Shown: positions 26,265-34,408, counted from the stretch's first letter. The stretch: 48,766 nucleotides of DNA from CAVVVS01 sp963751355 (GCA_963751355.1 CAVVVS010000027.1:1-48766), one strand, 5' to 3'. The notes: generated by a model from the letters alone, not told the origin. A program made the numbers and translations.

Positions 26265-26534
26265 TTATTTGTCTAAGTTGATTGTATCAACGATTCCGAC
26301 AATTGAAGCATCAACGGGAGCCATATCCACCGGTAAAGGTATAACTGCTTCAGATGCAGTTATATAAAATATAATTTCGCCAGGTCCTGCCCCAACCGTA
26401 TCGACAGCAACTATCGGTTCACCAATTTCTTTCAAATCAGCAGTAATCGGCTGCACAAAAAGCATTTTAAAACTGTGTAATGTTTCGTACTTTTTGGTAG
26501 CCCAAATATTTCCAATTACCTTACCAAGAAACAA
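26265..26534 (-). CDS. EutN/CcmL-family microcompartment vertex protein, copy 1
   Basis: 89 residues with the whole EutN/CcmL fold signature: MFLGKVIGNIWATKK at the N-terminus, AVDTVGAGPGEIIF in the middle, and PVDASIVGIVDTI at the end. These proteins form pentamers that cap the corners of bacterial microcompartments. The start is TTG (26534); no ATG or GTG is available nearby in frame. It stands 18 nt before rpoD and no BMC-H shell or enzyme gene is in the window, so it is an orphan here. It may serve shells encoded elsewhere or another function. It shares about half its residues with copy 2, by eye. Confidence 0.87.
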   Translation of the reverse strand: MFLGKVIGNIWATKKYETLHSFKMLFVQPITADLKEIGEPIVAVDTVGAGPGEIIFYITASEAVIPLPVDMAPVDASIVGIVDTINLDK

Positions 26535-26876
26535 ATATTGTGCCTTATCTTATTTTATCAAAATAAGCTAAATATATATCTTACAAACTATTTTTTAGGA
26601 GAAGGAAAGTAAAAATTTCCCCCCTTAATTTTATTGTGCTTTAAATTTTGATTTTTCCATAAAAAATCTAGTTTTCGAACTTACAACTTTCAAGTTGGAA
26701 ACGATAAAACGGTAAATAAAAATATGTTTTTTATATTTGCTTTTACCGGTATATTTTTCCCGCTTAGTTGCCGTTAATGAACAATTCAATTCCGATGAAT
26801 TTTTTGATTAAATCAGCAGTTGCAAATACCTGAGATTAAAAATAGTGTAAACTTTCTAAAAAATAAAGAACGATTA
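26535..26876. other. Gap between the two EutN genes
   Basis: 342 nt without a supportable gene. It contains a palindrome CAACTTTCAAGTTG (26684-26697), similar to CAACTTGTAAGTTG at 12005-12018, and a weak longer hairpin CGGTAAA...TTTACCG (26710-26748). The promoter of the eutN-rpoD group is expected here, between the two genes. Confidence 0.5.
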
Positions 26877-27176
26877 CTAAGAATTTTCCTGTTTTTCTAA
26901 TTCTCTTTTTAAAGCAATATCGAGTTTATCAACAATAGCCATAATTACTGCGTCTACAGGTTTATTCTTTGTAAATTCCGTCTGTCTCGAAGAACTTCCT
27001 GTTGCAACTAATACTACTTCCCCTTCCCCAGCTCCTACACTATCAACTGCGACTACGAAGTTATCTTTTTCCTTGAGGTTAAGATCAAGTTGTTTGACTA
27101 TCAAAAATTTTGCTCCAACTAGATTTTCATCTTTTTTTGTTGACCAAACCGTACCAATGACTTTTCCTAAAAACAA
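26877..27176 (-). CDS. EutN/CcmL-family microcompartment vertex protein, copy 2
   Basis: 99 residues with MFLGKVIGTVWSTKK, AVDSVGAGEGEVVLV and PVDAVIMAIVDKL, the same signature as copy 1, plus a charged C-terminal extension (KRELEKQENS). TTG start at 27176 with GGGAGG 6 nt upstream, so it is well supported. It begins 1 nt after the PIN-domain gene stop, in a tightly packed row deoB - small unknown - PIN - eutN that must be co-transcribed. DeoB makes deoxyribose-5-phosphate or ribose-5-phosphate, and sugar-phosphate-utilising microcompartments are known that contain DeoC, which suggests a metabolic link (inference). Confidence 0.88.
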   Translation of the reverse strand: MFLGKVIGTVWSTKKDENLVGAKFLIVKQLDLNLKEKDNFVVAVDSVGAGEGEVVLVATGSSSRQTEFTKNKPVDAVIMAIVDKLDIALKRELEKQENS

Positions 27177-27177
27177 A

Positions 27178-27558
27178 TCACCCTCCCAATTCTTTTGGGT
27201 TAATTACTGTTAGACCACTGCTAATATACTTCTCCTCATTAAAAGTTACAATTGTCAATTTATTAATTTCTGCAACTGAACAAATAATTGCATCCCTGTA
27301 ATTTTTAACTTTTTGCCTGAATAAAGGGACAAAGAAACTATATCTGGCATTTAATCCCAGTACTTTCAAAGAAGATAATACTTGTTTTACGGCTTTTAAT
27401 TCCTCACCCGGTTTTGAAGCAAATTGAAGCTCGGATGCATTTATCACAGTTGTGAAACAAATATCTTTTTGCATTAATATTTCCAGATATGATTCCGATT
27501 CATCTTTATGTAATAAATGTTCGACAAAAATATCCGTTTCTACCAAATAGTGAGACAT
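27178..27558 (-). CDS. PIN-domain protein, VapC-like, partly altered active site
   Basis: 126 residues, close to the usual length of PIN-domain toxins/RNases. The PIN pattern is seen: N-terminal strand YLVETDIFVEHLL (usual DTN is here ETD, residues 7-9), E43 in the NASELQF helix, and D89 in NYRDAIICSVAEINKLTIVTFNEEKY. The final usual aspartate is replaced by N/E around 107-109. PIN enzymes cut RNA with three to four acidic residues; here D-to-E and D-to-N changes may weaken or alter activity. The ATG lies 1 nt after the small upstream gene's stop, which could be the antitoxin by position. Downstream eutN is 1 nt away. Confidence 0.75.
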   Translation of the reverse strand: MSHYLVETDIFVEHLLHKDESESYLEILMQKDICFTTVINASELQFASKPGEELKAVKQVLSSLKVLGLNARYSFFVPLFRQKVKNYRDAIICSVAEINKLTIVTFNEEKYISSGLTVINPKELGG

Positions 27559-27559
27559 G

Positions 27560-27862
27560 CTATTTATTATCGCCTAAAGTTCTAACTGAGAAATCTTCAT
27601 TTAAAATACTGCCCTTTGAATTTAGAAAGTCGAGAACTACGTTTTCAGGTATTGATTGTATCCTCTTTATTCTTGTAAATATTTTTTTATCAAATCCTTT
27701 TAGATCACTAACCATCTTAGCAGAGCCGTATATTTCAATTCTTACATCATTATAGCCGGCTGCGCTTAATTCTTCTAATTTTTCGTGATCATAATTCAGC
27801 TCACCGTTATTTCCTATTTTAGCCGGGAATGACAACAATAGAGTATCATCGTTTTCAGCCAT
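27560..27862 (-). CDS. Small protein of unknown function, antitoxin-like position
   Basis: 100 residues. Begins MAENDDTLLLSFPAKIGNNG and continues with a helix (HEKLEELSAAGYNDVRIEIYG) and basic (GFDKKIFTRIKRIQSIP) segments. I do not recognise a named family. Its start overlaps the end of deoB by 8 nt and it ends 1 nt before the PIN gene, the normal place for the antitoxin in a VapBC pair. It has no clear ribbon-helix-helix or AbrB motif, so the antitoxin role is inferred from position only. Confidence 0.6.
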   Translation of the reverse strand: MAENDDTLLLSFPAKIGNNGELNYDHEKLEELSAAGYNDVRIEIYGSAKMVSDLKGFDKKIFTRIKRIQSIPENVVLDFLNSKGSILNEDFSVRTLGDNK

Positions 27863-29018
27863 GTAAGAAACTCTCCCCTTTTAAGGAATTATTTATTCTA
27901 AAGAATTCGGCAACAGTCTTTCCAACGTCGGAAAAAGTTTTTCTCACGCCAAGATTCTTTCCGGCTTTATTTTTATTATAAAACAACAGAGGCACATACT
28001 CTCTACTATGATCTGTACTTGGTGTGGTCGGATCATTACCGTGATCAGCAGTGATAATTAGAACATCCGAATCGTCCAATTTTTCAAGAAAACCGGGTAG
28101 GAATTCATCAAATTGCCTTAGAGCATCAGCAAATCCGTCTGGATTGTTCCTGTGCCCAAAGTAAACATCAAAATCGACTAAGTTAGTAAAAATGAAACTA
28201 TTGCCCGTTTTAGAGGAATATTCGATTAATTTATCGCAGCCTTCGGAGTTGGATTTAGTTTTCTCTTTTACCTGAATCCCCCTGTAATTAAAAAGATCAT
28301 TAACTTTACCGATTGCAACGGTCTTAATATTGTTTTCTTGAAGTAAATCAAGTATTGTTTTTTCAGGAGGATCGGTAGAAAAATCTCTTCTATTTGTGGT
28401 CCGGGTATAATTCCCGGATTTTCCGATAAACGGGCGAGCAATTACTCTACCTACATTTAGAGGAGCGGTTAAAACTTGTTCCCGTGTTATTTTACAAATT
28501 TTGTACAATCTCTCTAAAGGTATTACATCCTCATGTGCAGCTATCTGAAAAACAGAATCCGCTGATGTGTAAACTATCGGAAATCCTGTTTTTAAATGTT
28601 CATCTCCCAGTTCCTTGATTATCTCGGTTCCTGAAGCAGCTTTATTTCCTAAAACATTCTTACATCCTGTAAGCTTTAAGAATTTATCAATCATTTCTTG
28701 CGGGAAGCCGTTCGGGAAATAGCTAAAATCCTTATCTATTAACAAACCGGCAATTTCCCAGTGACCGGTTGTGGAATCTTTGCCCTTTGAAACTTCTCTC
28801 ATTTTACCGAATGATGCTTCCGGTTTTACCGATTCTTTTACACCCTCTATAAAGGATATATTCCCCAAGCCCAATTTTTCTAGGTTAGGCAGCTTTAATC
28901 CGCCGACAGATTTTGCAATATTACCCAGCGTATTGCTGCCCTGATCACCATAGAACCCGGCATCGGGTAATTCGCCTATTCCAACACCGTCAAGTATCAC
29001 AAGAAATAGATTGTTCAT
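27855..29018 (-). CDS. deoB: Phosphopentomutase
   Basis: 387 residues, the family length. Metal-binding and catalytic motifs: DGVGIGELPDA (D10), KDSTTGHWE with T84 as the likely phospho-threonine, the AHEDVIP region, and TADHGNDPTTPSTDHSRE. It interconverts (deoxy)ribose-1-phosphate and -5-phosphate in nucleoside salvage. It follows the GAF/GGDEF-like gene by 37 nt and overlaps the next small gene by 8 nt, heading the tight row deoB - unknown - PIN - eutN. No nucleoside phosphorylase, deoC or cdd gene is nearby, which is unusual for deoB. Confidence 0.96.
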   Translation of the reverse strand: MNNLFLVILDGVGIGELPDAGFYGDQGSNTLGNIAKSVGGLKLPNLEKLGLGNISFIEGVKESVKPEASFGKMREVSKGKDSTTGHWEIAGLLIDKDFSYFPNGFPQEMIDKFLKLTGCKNVLGNKAASGTEIIKELGDEHLKTGFPIVYTSADSVFQIAAHEDVIPLERLYKICKITREQVLTAPLNVGRVIARPFIGKSGNYTRTTNRRDFSTDPPEKTILDLLQENNIKTVAIGKVNDLFNYRGIQVKEKTKSNSEGCDKLIEYSSKTGNSFIFTNLVDFDVYFGHRNNPDGFADALRQFDEFLPGFLEKLDDSDVLIITADHGNDPTTPSTDHSREYVPLLFYNKNKAGKNLGVRKTFSDVGKTVAEFFRINNSLKGESFLHG

Positions 29019-29055
29019 AGAGAATTACAATTTTATAAATATGAATTGAACAAAT

Positions 29056-30915
29056 TTAATTTAAATTTCGAACTGTATTACCGCCTCTTTCCAGAGCTTT
29101 CTTCAAAGCTAAATCAGCATTGTAAATAACTTCATCGACATCTGTTTTGTTATTTGTTGAGGCAACACCAATTGAGACAGTATAAGTGGTTTGCTTAGAA
29201 ACAACGGCTATCGGTTTCCTGGCTATCTTTATCCTCAATTTTTCCGCCCAGATAAACACATCTTTTGTTGTGACATTAAAGAAATATATGCCGAACAATC
29301 TCTGGCCCAATCTACCAAACAAATTTATCGGAGTCATTTCAGCCTTTAATATCTCGGAAATTGAGGATAAAACTTTCGGGAATGGGTTCCCGTCGAATAA
29401 GGTTTCCTGCTCCAAGAAATCATCAATGCGAATTAAGGCGATAGCTCCCGGCACTTTGAGCTGCTCTGCTTTTATTATATCGGCATGTAACCTTTCTTTA
29501 AATGTATTTTCATTCAGCGCACCTGTTTCAATATCAACCGCTAAATAACTTTTTAATAAAGTTTGGTTAGAATAGGAATAAATAATGAACGAAAAAATGT
29601 TTAATGCTTTCATTAAAAATTGAACATCGGAATTTGTGTATATATTCTTCCTCAAGTTTTCAAAGCAAATAACTCCGTAATTCTGATTATTGAAAACTAA
29701 AGGTAATGCCAGAAAAGAACCTTCGAAGCTAATACTCTCGATTTTTGAAAATCTCATAAATTCGCCTGTGGAAGTATCATCAATTTTGACGGGCATACCT
29801 GTTATTATAGATTTTCCTACAAGTGTCCCGCTTAGTTCAACGACAAGATCATCTCCAATATATTTTAACGAAGTATTATTTATTACTTTAGTAGTTTTAA
29901 AATTCTTCTCCAAAGGGTTATAATAAATAAGGACATATGCGTCCCAATGGATAAGGTATCTGATTGAACTATCCAGTGCAGCCATGATTTCTTGTTCGGA
30001 ATCAAACTTACTGTCGGGTTTTATCAAACTCAGCAATCCTTTTAGCCTTTGCTGGTAAATTGTATCCGAATGTTTTTCTTCGAATATTGCAATTAACATC
30101 GTAATAACTCTGACAAATCTTCCGAGAGCATAAATAGTTTCTATTCCGAATATGTCACTCATTTTAGAATCAACTGCTATTATTCCTATCAATTGTTTAT
30201 CATAAAACAGAGGTACACCGACAAAACTTCTAATACCTTGTGGTGAATTATAATATCTGATCACATCTGTTTCTGCTGCCGGAGATATTTCGCTCAACAA
30301 TTCAGGTTCTCCGCTCTGAACAATTTTACTTAAGATATCATCTTCAAGATCAAATTTTCTTTGGGCAACATCAGTTGAATTTGAAATGAATTTTTCGATT
30401 GATAATTTTTCTTTCTTCTTATTATACCAGAAAAAGATGGCAGTATTGGCAACGTATGCTTCTTTTAATACTATTAGAATCTTTTCGAGAACAAATGTAA
30501 ATTGTACGTCATGCCCTATTCCCTCGGGCAGTGCTTCATTTGCAATTTCTTCGAACCGTTCTTTTAAGTCGGGTGGTTTAAGTGTTGTTTTAGGAACATG
30601 GAAATCTGGTGAATAATTTTCGGCAGTAATAACCTGAGCAGTTTTATTTTTTGATATTATCTCGAAAGAATCATCCGACTCAATTTCAGTTTCAGAAGTT
30701 GACGGCTCCGAATAAATATCATTTTCATTAGTCTCTGAATCGTAATCATTATCAAACTTTACGGAATCTCTTAGAAATATTATAAAGGCTACATATATAA
30801 CAATCAGTCCTAAAGCTATAATTCTGACAACAAGTTCATCTGTAAAAAAGAGAATTGCCGCTAATACCGGAACTACAAGGAAAATTAGTATTCTTTTTTT
30901 CTGCCTTCGGTCCAT
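29056..30915 (-). CDS. Membrane GAF-GAF protein with degenerate GGDEF domain
   Basis: 619 residues. Two adjacent transmembrane helices (about 9-25 and 29-47), an acidic linker, a first GAF domain (about 135-275), a second (about 310-440), and a C-terminal GGDEF-like domain (about 455-615) with recognisable flanks (AIALIRIDDF, YTVSIGVAS, YNADLALKKALERGGN). The signature is GQRLF (residues 537-541, nt 29293-29307) instead of GGDEF, so diguanylate cyclase activity is not expected; it may bind GTP or act as a signalling scaffold. Starts with ATG. The following deoB is 37 nt away. Confidence 0.85.
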   Translation of the reverse strand: MDRRQKKRILIFLVVPVLAAILFFTDELVVRIIALGLIVIYVAFIIFLRDSVKFDNDYDSETNENDIYSEPSTSETEIESDDSFEIISKNKTAQVITAENYSPDFHVPKTTLKPPDLKERFEEIANEALPEGIGHDVQFTFVLEKILIVLKEAYVANTAIFFWYNKKKEKLSIEKFISNSTDVAQRKFDLEDDILSKIVQSGEPELLSEISPAAETDVIRYYNSPQGIRSFVGVPLFYDKQLIGIIAVDSKMSDIFGIETIYALGRFVRVITMLIAIFEEKHSDTIYQQRLKGLLSLIKPDSKFDSEQEIMAALDSSIRYLIHWDAYVLIYYNPLEKNFKTTKVINNTSLKYIGDDLVVELSGTLVGKSIITGMPVKIDDTSTGEFMRFSKIESISFEGSFLALPLVFNNQNYGVICFENLRKNIYTNSDVQFLMKALNIFSFIIYSYSNQTLLKSYLAVDIETGALNENTFKERLHADIIKAEQLKVPGAIALIRIDDFLEQETLFDGNPFPKVLSSISEILKAEMTPINLFGRLGQRLFGIYFFNVTTKDVFIWAEKLRIKIARKPIAVVSKQTTYTVSIGVASTNNKTDVDEVIYNADLALKKALERGGNTVRNLN

Positions 30916-31152
30916 AAATGGTTAAATTATTTCATGTTTTAAAAAATATATCTCAATATAAATTTACTGAGATATAATAGCAAACAATCCAATCCTTGAT
31001 CCAAAATAATAATACTCAAAAACAATAAAAAACAAATAGTAGATTATAAAAAGTGTAAGCAATTATAAATGATATCTGCAATAACATCTATAATCAGCCT
31101 TTTAGAAAAGGATTATTTTTGTTTCACCCCAAATGAACTGAATTAAATAACA

Positions 31153-31740
31153 TTAAACATAAAATAAACGTGCTAATCTTTGCAATACTTCTTTTTTCCC
31201 TGTTTTTTTTACTGCCGAATATCCGAGTAAATTATCGCCAAAACTCAATTCAGGGAAGAACTCAATAATCCTTTTCTTAGAATAAGCATATTCCGATTGA
31301 TTGAGCTTATCTGTCTTGCTAAGAAGAATAATATAAGGAATATCAAAATCGTTTAACAATGTATTCAATTGAAAATCAAGTTCCGTTGGTTTGTGTCTGC
31401 TGTCTATAAAATGAAAAGCTAAAGATATATGAGGAGATTTTTGAATGTATTCCCCTATAAGTTTTGCCCAGAATTCTCTTTCCTTTTTGCTTGTTTTAGC
31501 ATAACCAAATCCGGGGAGATCAACCAAGTAGAATGTTTCATCTATATTATAATAATTTATCGAGCGCGTTTTTCCCGGAGTTGAGCTAGTTTTAGCTAAA
31601 TATTTTTTATTAAAAAGTGAATTTATAAACGAAGATTTTCCTACATTAGATCTGCCGCAAAGAATAACCTCGGGCAAAGAATACGGAGGCAGATCCTTTA
31701 AGTTAAATACCGACTTAATAAATTCCTGTTTTTCAAACAT
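31153..31740 (-). CDS. engB: Ribosome biogenesis GTP-binding protein EngB (YihA/YsxC)
   Basis: 195 residues, usual length. GTPase motifs: G1 GRSNVGKSS (29-37), G2 threonine in SSTPGKT, G3 DLPGFGYAK, G4 LSKTDKLN, G5 YSAVKK. It acts in late assembly of the large ribosomal subunit. It follows rplQ by 63 nt, with a strong hairpin terminator in the gap, so the ribosomal operon mostly ends there and engB gets reduced read-through or its own promoter. The gap to the GAF/GGDEF-like gene (30916-31152) is AT-rich and contains an inverted repeat TATATCTCA/TGAGATATA (30947-30976) but no gene. Confidence 0.96.
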   Translation of the reverse strand: MFEKQEFIKSVFNLKDLPPYSLPEVILCGRSNVGKSSFINSLFNKKYLAKTSSTPGKTRSINYYNIDETFYLVDLPGFGYAKTSKKEREFWAKLIGEYIQKSPHISLAFHFIDSRHKPTELDFQLNTLLNDFDIPYIILLSKTDKLNQSEYAYSKKRIIEFFPELSFGDNLLGYSAVKKTGKKEVLQRLARLFYV

Positions 31741-31742
31741 AG

Positions 31743-31780
31743 CAAAAAAAAGAGTAACCGGAAATAACCGGTTACTCTTA
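31743..31780 (-). terminator. Rho-independent terminator of the alpha operon
   Basis: 12-bp stem AAGAGTAACCGG / CCGGTTACTCTT (31750-31761 and 31768-31779), loop of 6 nt, with an eight-nt T-run on the minus strand toward engB. It sits between rplQ and engB. Confidence 0.93.
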
Positions 31781-31803
31781 AAAATTTTGATTAAAAATTA
31801 ATT

Positions 31804-32292
31804 CTATTTTTCTTCTTTCGGTGTTTCCTCAACAACTTTTGCTTCTTCAACATCGGGAGTTTCTTTTTCTTTCGCAGGTTTGGTTTTTTCTACCTTCTTC
31901 TCCTTATGTTGTTCTGCTTTTGCATTTGCTACATCGTTATAATCAACAAGTTCAAGAATAGCCATAGGGGCAGAGTCACCGTTCCGGTTTCCTAATTTAA
32001 CAACCCTTGTATATCCTCCCGGTCTATCACCTATTTTAGGAATAATTTCACTGTAGAGTTCTTTAACTACTTCTTTATCATGAATTACTCGCATCACCTG
32101 TCTTTTTGAGTGCAAATCATCTTTTTTTGCTTTGGTAATTATCGTTTCAGCGTAAGTTCGGGCTTCTTTAGCCTTTGCCTCAGTAGTTCTTATTCTCTTA
32201 TGTTTTAATAACGATGTAGTCAGCGAGTTTAATAATGCAGCACGATGGCTTGCAGTTCTATTGAATTTCCTACCTTTAACTCTGTGTCTCAT
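31804..32292 (-). CDS. rplQ: 50S ribosomal protein L17
   Basis: 162 residues. The L17 core is typical: MRHRVKGRKFNRTASHRAAL start, TTSLLKHKRIRTTEAKAKEAR, PRIGDRPGGYTRV-like segment (IGDRPGGYTRVVKLGNR), and the usual end APMAILELVDYN. About 40-45 extra residues follow, rich in K, E and P (KEKKVEKTKPAKEKETPDV...), absent from most L17 proteins and probably unstructured. Begins 19 nt after rpoA, last gene of the alpha operon. Confidence 0.97.
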   Translation of the reverse strand: MRHRVKGRKFNRTASHRAALLNSLTTSLLKHKRIRTTEAKAKEARTYAETIITKAKKDDLHSKRQVMRVIHDKEVVKELYSEIIPKIGDRPGGYTRVVKLGNRNGDSAPMAILELVDYNDVANAKAEQHKEKKVEKTKPAKEKETPDVEEAKVVEETPKEEK

Positions 32293-32311
32293 GAGTAAAC
32301 CTTTTCAAAAA

Positions 32312-33307
32312 TTAGTTAGTTTCTGATTCATCTTTTAAGTACGAATCGACATCCATACCGAATTCAAGACCTAAAGTTTCAACTATTTCCATTAATTCCG
32401 CAAGTGATTTTCTTCCGAAGTTTCTGAATTTAAGCATTTCAGATTCATCTCTTCGAACGAGTTCAGCCAGGTTTTTAATGTTAGCTGCTTTTAAGCAATT
32501 GTGTGAGCGAACGCTTAACTCCAGATCATCAACGTTTGTAAGTAATATTTTTTTGACTCTCTCTTTTTCGCTATCTTTTTGACTTACAGCTTGCTCTTCT
32601 TCTTGTTCTATATCAAAGTTTATAAACAATTGGATATGGTCTCTTAGAATTTTAGCAGCCTGGGTTAAAGCATCATCAGGAGTAATTGAACCGTCGGTAT
32701 CAATGTCTAGAGAAAGTTTTTCAAAATCGTTTTTGTCGCCGATACGAACATTTTCAACATTATATTTAACATTCTTTATCGGGGTAAATATTGAGTCTAT
32801 CGGAATAACACCGATTGTTTGATCGGGAGAAACATTCTCTGCTGCAGGAACATATCCCTTGCCCTTACCCACTCTAATTTCCATGTCGAACTTAGCACTT
32901 TTATTTAGTGTAGCTATATGAAGCTCAGGATTTAATATTTCGATTTCATTACTGTGTTTCTGAATATCGGATGCTGTAAATTCACCCTCAGCGTTAAATG
33001 AAATATCAATTTTATTTGGTTTTTTATTGAGTAACTTCAGCCTAACTTGCTTTAAATTAAGGATTATTTCAGATACATCTTCAATAACCCCCTCAATGGT
33101 TGTGAACTCATGTAAAACGCCACTAAATTTAACGGAAGTTATTGCAGCACCGGGTAAAGATGATAACAGCACTCTCCGCAATGAATTTCCTAAAGTAACA
33201 CCATATCCCCTTTCAAGGGGTTGTAAAATAAATTTCCCGTATCTATTCGTATAGCTTGTCTCATCTAGGACTACACTTTCAGGCATTTTTAAATTTGAAA
33301 CAGTCAT
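32312..33307 (-). CDS. rpoA: DNA-directed RNA polymerase subunit alpha
   Basis: 331 residues, as usual. N-terminal dimerisation domain (YGKFILQPLERGYGVTLGNSLRRVLLSSLPG) that scaffolds beta and beta' subunits, an acidic linker (EQEEEQAVSQKDSEKE), and the C-terminal domain with its helix-hairpin-helix (LSVRSHNCLKAANIKNLAELV and FRNFGRKSLAELME) that contacts promoter DNA and activators. Lies between rpsD (40 nt) and rplQ (19 nt). Confidence 0.98.
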   Translation of the reverse strand: MTVSNLKMPESVVLDETSYTNRYGKFILQPLERGYGVTLGNSLRRVLLSSLPGAAITSVKFSGVLHEFTTIEGVIEDVSEIILNLKQVRLKLLNKKPNKIDISFNAEGEFTASDIQKHSNEIEILNPELHIATLNKSAKFDMEIRVGKGKGYVPAAENVSPDQTIGVIPIDSIFTPIKNVKYNVENVRIGDKNDFEKLSLDIDTDGSITPDDALTQAAKILRDHIQLFINFDIEQEEEQAVSQKDSEKERVKKILLTNVDDLELSVRSHNCLKAANIKNLAELVRRDESEMLKFRNFGRKSLAELMEIVETLGLEFGMDVDSYLKDESETN

Positions 33308-33347
33308 TTAATTATCCTCTAAGATTATCTTATTATAAAATTTTTTA

Positions 33348-33974
33348 TTATTTCGAGTAAAGCTCAACAACCAATTGCTCATTGGCATTTAGAGGAACAT
33401 CGGCTCTATCGGGAACTTGCAAAAACGTTCCTGACATCGAAGCTTTATCGATAGACAACCAGGAATAAGTACTGTCTTTCACCCTTTTAAGAGAATTGTG
33501 AATTGAATCCAGTTTTTTACTTTTTTCTTTAATTTTAACTACATCGCCGGCTGTCAAAATATAAGAAGGTATATCAACCAAATGCTCATTCACAATAACA
33601 TGCCGATGCCTAATTAATTGCCTCGCCTGTTTACGGGAAGAGGAAAAACCAAGCCTATAGACAACATTATCTAATCTGCGTTCCAAAATTTTAACCAGAT
33701 TATCGCCGGTAATACCTTTTTGCTTATTAGCATTTTCGAAATAATTTCTGAATTGAGTTTCCAGCAAACCATACAGTCTCTTAATTTTTTGTTTCTCACG
33801 GAGCTGTACGCCGTATTCGGAAATTTTGGATCTTCTGCTATTTCCATGCTGCCCCGGAGGGTAATTTCTTATTTCAACCGGACACTTATCCGAATAACAT
33901 TTTTGTCCTTTTAAAAACAACTTTTGTCTTTCTCTTCTACATAATTTACAAACTGAATCCGTGTATCTAGCCAT
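33348..33974 (-). CDS. rpsD: 30S ribosomal protein S4
   Basis: 208 residues. N-terminal zinc-binding cysteines C9, C12, C26 and C31 (CKLC ... KCYSDKC) mark the zinc form; then the S4 RNA-binding domain (LERRLDNVVYRLGFSSSRKQARQLI, VIVNEHLVDIPSYIL). Binds 16S rRNA early in 30S assembly and is often the translational repressor of its own operon. Follows rpsK by 21 nt. Confidence 0.98.
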   Translation of the reverse strand: MARYTDSVCKLCRRERQKLFLKGQKCYSDKCPVEIRNYPPGQHGNSRRSKISEYGVQLREKQKIKRLYGLLETQFRNYFENANKQKGITGDNLVKILERRLDNVVYRLGFSSSRKQARQLIRHRHVIVNEHLVDIPSYILTAGDVVKIKEKSKKLDSIHNSLKRVKDSTYSWLSIDKASMSGTFLQVPDRADVPLNANEQLVVELYSK

Positions 33975-33995
33975 TTAGTAATTCTCCGATAAATT

Positions 33996-34382
33996 TTATA
34001 CTCTTCTTTTCTTAGGCGGCCTGCAGCCGTTATGTGGTATAGGTGTAACATCTTTAATAGATGTAACATCTAAACCTGCGGTATTCAATGCTCTAATAGC
34101 AGCTTCTCTACCCGACCCGGGACCTTTAACAAAAACGTCAACCCGTCGTAATCCAAGATCATATGCTTCTTTTGCGGCTGCTTCAGCAGAAACTTGTGCA
34201 GCAAAAGGAGTATTTTTTCGTGAACCCTTAAACCCATTTTTACCGGCGGATGACCATGAAATAGTATTGCCGTATATATCTGTTAATGTAACAATAACAT
34301 TGTTAAAGGTTGCTTTAATATGAGCAACTCCATTTGCATCAACATGAGTTTTCTTTTTCGCCTTTTTTATTACTTTAGCCAA
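33996..34382 (-). CDS. rpsK: 30S ribosomal protein S11
   Basis: 128 residues with the S11 signature GPGSGREAAIRALNTAGL and the end HNGCRPPKKRRV. Located on the platform of the small subunit near the mRNA exit. The start codon is TTG (34382) with GGGAGG 8 nt upstream; no better in-frame ATG exists. 26 nt after rpsM. Confidence 0.98.
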   Translation of the reverse strand: MAKVIKKAKKKTHVDANGVAHIKATFNNVIVTLTDIYGNTISWSSAGKNGFKGSRKNTPFAAQVSAEAAAKEAYDLGLRRVDVFVKGPGSGREAAIRALNTAGLDVTSIKDVTPIPHNGCRPPKKRRV

Positions 34383-34408
34383 ATCTTAAACCTCCCAATT
34401 ATCAAATA

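Noticed and set aside
26777..26833. 18-codon ORF between the two eutN genes
   Set aside because: No ribosome-binding site, no resemblance to anything; normal chance ORF.
31094..31119. Hairpin CCTTTT-AG-AAAAGG downstream of engB as terminator
   Set aside because: On the engB strand no T-run follows; the T-rich side is on the strand with no gene.
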